Of a stretch of 6,253 nt of DNA, positions 5,324 to 6,253 are shown in pieces. The position numbers were made by a program, and so were the translations under genes. The notes below the pieces were generated by a model, which had not been told where the DNA came from, made no database searches, and was given only the letters and a program-made list of their open reading frames with translations. The DNA is taken from the NCBI GenBank assembly GCA_963581435.1, contig CAUZOL010000385.1:1-6253 (forward strand), read 5' to 3'. Position 1 is the first letter of the stretch; each line of letters opens with the position of its first letter. The DNA comes from JABISG01 sp963581435 (lineage in GTDB: Bacteria; Planctomycetota; Planctomycetia; Planctomycetales; Planctomycetaceae).

Positions 5324-5653
5324 TCAATCTGCGCTGGGCGGTTTGCTGGTGGCGAAGCTGTGTCCGCAGTCGCAAGTTGATTTGCGGACATGCACCTGAA
5401 TCCGGCATTTCGGGCAGAGTTTGTGCCACGGCTTGACGGCATCGGGCGATGTGACCTTTGGCTTCGTCTTGCTTTTGGCGGCGCGGCTTTCCTTCAACTT
5501 CAACTTGGCAATTCGCACTTCATCCGCACGCTGCTGGGAACACTGCGGATGAATGCCTTCGCGTGAGTAGCTGACGGTACCACAGACGGGACACACCGGC
5601 CGCTTCTTCTCCCCCGCGTTCAAAAGGGGGTCGGGCCGTTTGTTGCCGCTCAT
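5324..5653 (-). CDS. Small double zinc-ribbon protein
   Basis: The 109-residue product has two putative zinc sites joined by a basic linker. The first is CPVC at 21-24 with His35 and Cys38 (IHPQC). The second is CPKC at 80-83 with Cys94 and Cys96 in CDCGHSF (94-100), which resembles the UPF0547-type zinc ribbon. The linker (43-70) is rich in Lys, Ala and Arg and likely helical. No signal peptide or membrane segment is present, so it is cytoplasmic and may bind nucleic acid or a protein partner. I recall similar short proteins in other planctomycetes, of unknown function. I chose the ATG at 5651-5653, which has a GGGA about 8 bases upstream; an upstream TTG at 5701 would add 16 unconserved-looking residues. 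It converges on the esterase gene with 64 bases between the two stops, and no clear terminator is seen there. Confidence 0.75.
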   Translation of the reverse strand: MSGNKRPDPLLNAGEKKRPVCPVCGTVSYSREGIHPQCSQQRADEVRIAKLKLKESRAAKSKTKPKVTSPDAVKPWHKLCPKCRIQVHVRKSTCDCGHSFATSKPPSAD

Positions 5654-6048
5654 CGTTTTATTCCCGAAGACGCCGCTGCAGGGCAGCGCGTCAAGCAGCA
5701 AGAAGGATCGACTCGGACGGAACGCAGATAGTCATGCAAATGCGTTCAGAGTCAAGGTGAAGGATTCGATTATTGGTGTGCGAAAAAACAGTTATTGGCA
5801 GACCAAACAAACAACTCCAGTGAGCATGATGTCGAGACAGGTCGTAAACCGCAAGAGCAAACGCGATTTCGTTGAGCCGCCGGGTACGGGAACTGAGCGG
5901 AAAGTCATGGGCATCCGACATTTGCTGCCTCTTTCGAGGACCGAAATTGGGGACCATCACTCCGCAAGACAGGCCATGCGAGAAACACACCCCAAACGCC
6001 CACAGAAGGACAGCAACGGGGATCGGGACCGTCAGAAACGCTCTGTGA
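5654..6048. other. About 395 bases without a convincing gene
   Basis: This lies upstream of the small zinc-ribbon gene and downstream of the LRR stub, so it should hold the promoter of the former, but I find no GCTACAAT-like motif. The longest frames (5691-5990 minus; 5640-6110 plus) lack a ribosome binding site and a recognisable domain. The minus-strand frame carries a hydrophobic stretch reading AFLTVPIPVAVLLWAFGVCF (about 5979-6038), which could be the relic of a signal peptide or membrane segment, but there is no start codon before it. Confidence 0.55.
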
Positions 6049-6168
6049 CTACCGCTCGATGTAGCAATGCCAAAATGATTTTTGCAGCATCTTCACGCCG
6101 TTGTCAGTGACGTGTGTGTTGGCGAGCGACAAGTATGTAAGATTCGTCAAACCTCTAAGAACGTGTCT
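6049..6168 (-). pseudogene. C-terminal stub of a leucine-rich-repeat protein
   Basis: Read on the minus strand, the frame closed by TAG at 6049-6051 gives LRGLTNLTYLSLANTHVTDN (codons from 6159 down to 6100) followed by GVKMLQKSFWHCYIER and the stop. This is the last repeat and tail of the 'L..LT.L..L.L..T.VTD.G...L' LRR type common in planctomycetes, whose proteins often end in a Leu-Pro-x-Cys-type tail. Upstream in the same frame there is a TGA at 6169-6171, and no further repeats are found in the remaining 85 bases in any frame. There is no start codon for a stand-alone protein, so it is a truncated remnant. The break coincides with the insertion-sequence-like end proposed at about 6159. 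Confidence 0.6.
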
Positions 6169-6253
6169 TCAAATTGCATGAATTGACAAAAATCGCTACG
6201 ACTCCGTGTCTTTGGTTCTCAGGTCAAGGACGACGGAGACGCAACGATGAAGC
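6159..6253 (+). mobile_element. Possible left end of a second insertion sequence (partial, runs off the right edge)
   Basis: The LRR coding match stops near 6159. From there the plus strand reads GAACGTGTCTTCAAATTGC, which resembles the ends of some IS5-group elements, preceded by CTAA (6155-6158), a plausible short target site. After 88 bases a start codon with a good ribosome binding site opens toward the edge, the usual arrangement of an IS end followed by its transposase. A TTGACA (6183-6188) could be an outward -35 box, but the -10 at 6207-6212 (TGTCTT) is poor. The family call is weak, because neither the partner end nor the transposase is in the window. Confidence 0.35.
6247..6253 (+). 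CDS. Start of a plus-strand gene, possibly a transposase (partial)
   Basis: ATGAAG begins at 6247 and runs off the edge after two codons and one base. GGAG (6235-6238) lies 8 bases upstream, so the start is well placed. Nothing of the product can be read; the transposase guess rests only on the IS-like end just upstream. Confidence 0.3.

Noticed and set aside
5313..5325. Short dyad GAAACCGGGTTTC between the convergent esterase and zinc-ribbon genes, considered as a bidirectional terminator
   Set aside because: The stem is only 5-6 bp with a 1-3 base loop, there is no T-run on either strand, and it overlaps the zinc-ribbon gene's stop codon.
5691..5990. Minus-strand frame of 99 codons upstream of the small zinc-ribbon gene
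   Set aside because: No ribosome binding site and no recognised domain; the composition is unconvincing. A short real gene here cannot be excluded, but I cannot support it.

Overview
The window looks like chromosomal DNA of a planctomycete. The evidence is family content: a Tat-signal DUF1501 protein, a secreted SASA-type (CE6-like) carbohydrate esterase, a membrane protein with an MJ0042-like zinc ribbon and a DUF5684-like segment, a small double zinc-ribbon protein, and the C-terminal stub of a planctomycete-style leucine-rich-repeat protein. Base composition is moderately GC-rich. Genes are loosely spaced, mostly one per promoter, and no tight operon is visible. All assignments come from reading motifs; no database search was run.

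Layout. Positions 1-126 look like the end of an ISL3-like insertion sequence whose transposase starts at 39 and reads leftward out of the window. It appears to have cut off the 3' end of the next gene (88-756, minus), a zinc-ribbon membrane protein. Next come the DUF1501 gene (892-2268, minus) and a 416-base divergent intergenic region (2269-2684) with candidate promoter motifs, an 11-base direct repeat and a nested inverted repeat. Then follow a secreted, very basic coiled-coil and Arg/Gly-rich protein (2685-3416, plus), a strong intrinsic terminator (3444-3489), and a 548-residue secreted protein with two SASA esterase domains (3613-5259, plus). The small zinc-ribbon protein (5324-5653, minus) converges on it. 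A stretch with no convincing gene (5654-6048) leads to an LRR stub (6049-6168, minus). The stub ends where a second insertion-sequence-like end seems to begin (about 6159), and a new plus-strand reading frame starts at 6247.

How the parts relate. The genes do not form an obvious pathway. Three of them encode probable exported proteins (DUF1501 by Tat; the basic protein and the esterase by Sec). The esterase would act on acetylated glycans outside the cytoplasm, which suits polysaccharide-degrading planctomycetes. The most interesting points are: (1) the esterase's second domain has lost the catalytic Ser and His positions and is probably a non-catalytic partner domain; (2) the octamer GCTACAAT lies upstream of three genes in the matching orientation, with a TACAAT variant before a fourth; (3) both edges appear to be insertion-sequence ends that each truncated a host gene. 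I do not see a convincing new multi-gene system such as a defence island, CRISPR array or biosynthetic cluster.
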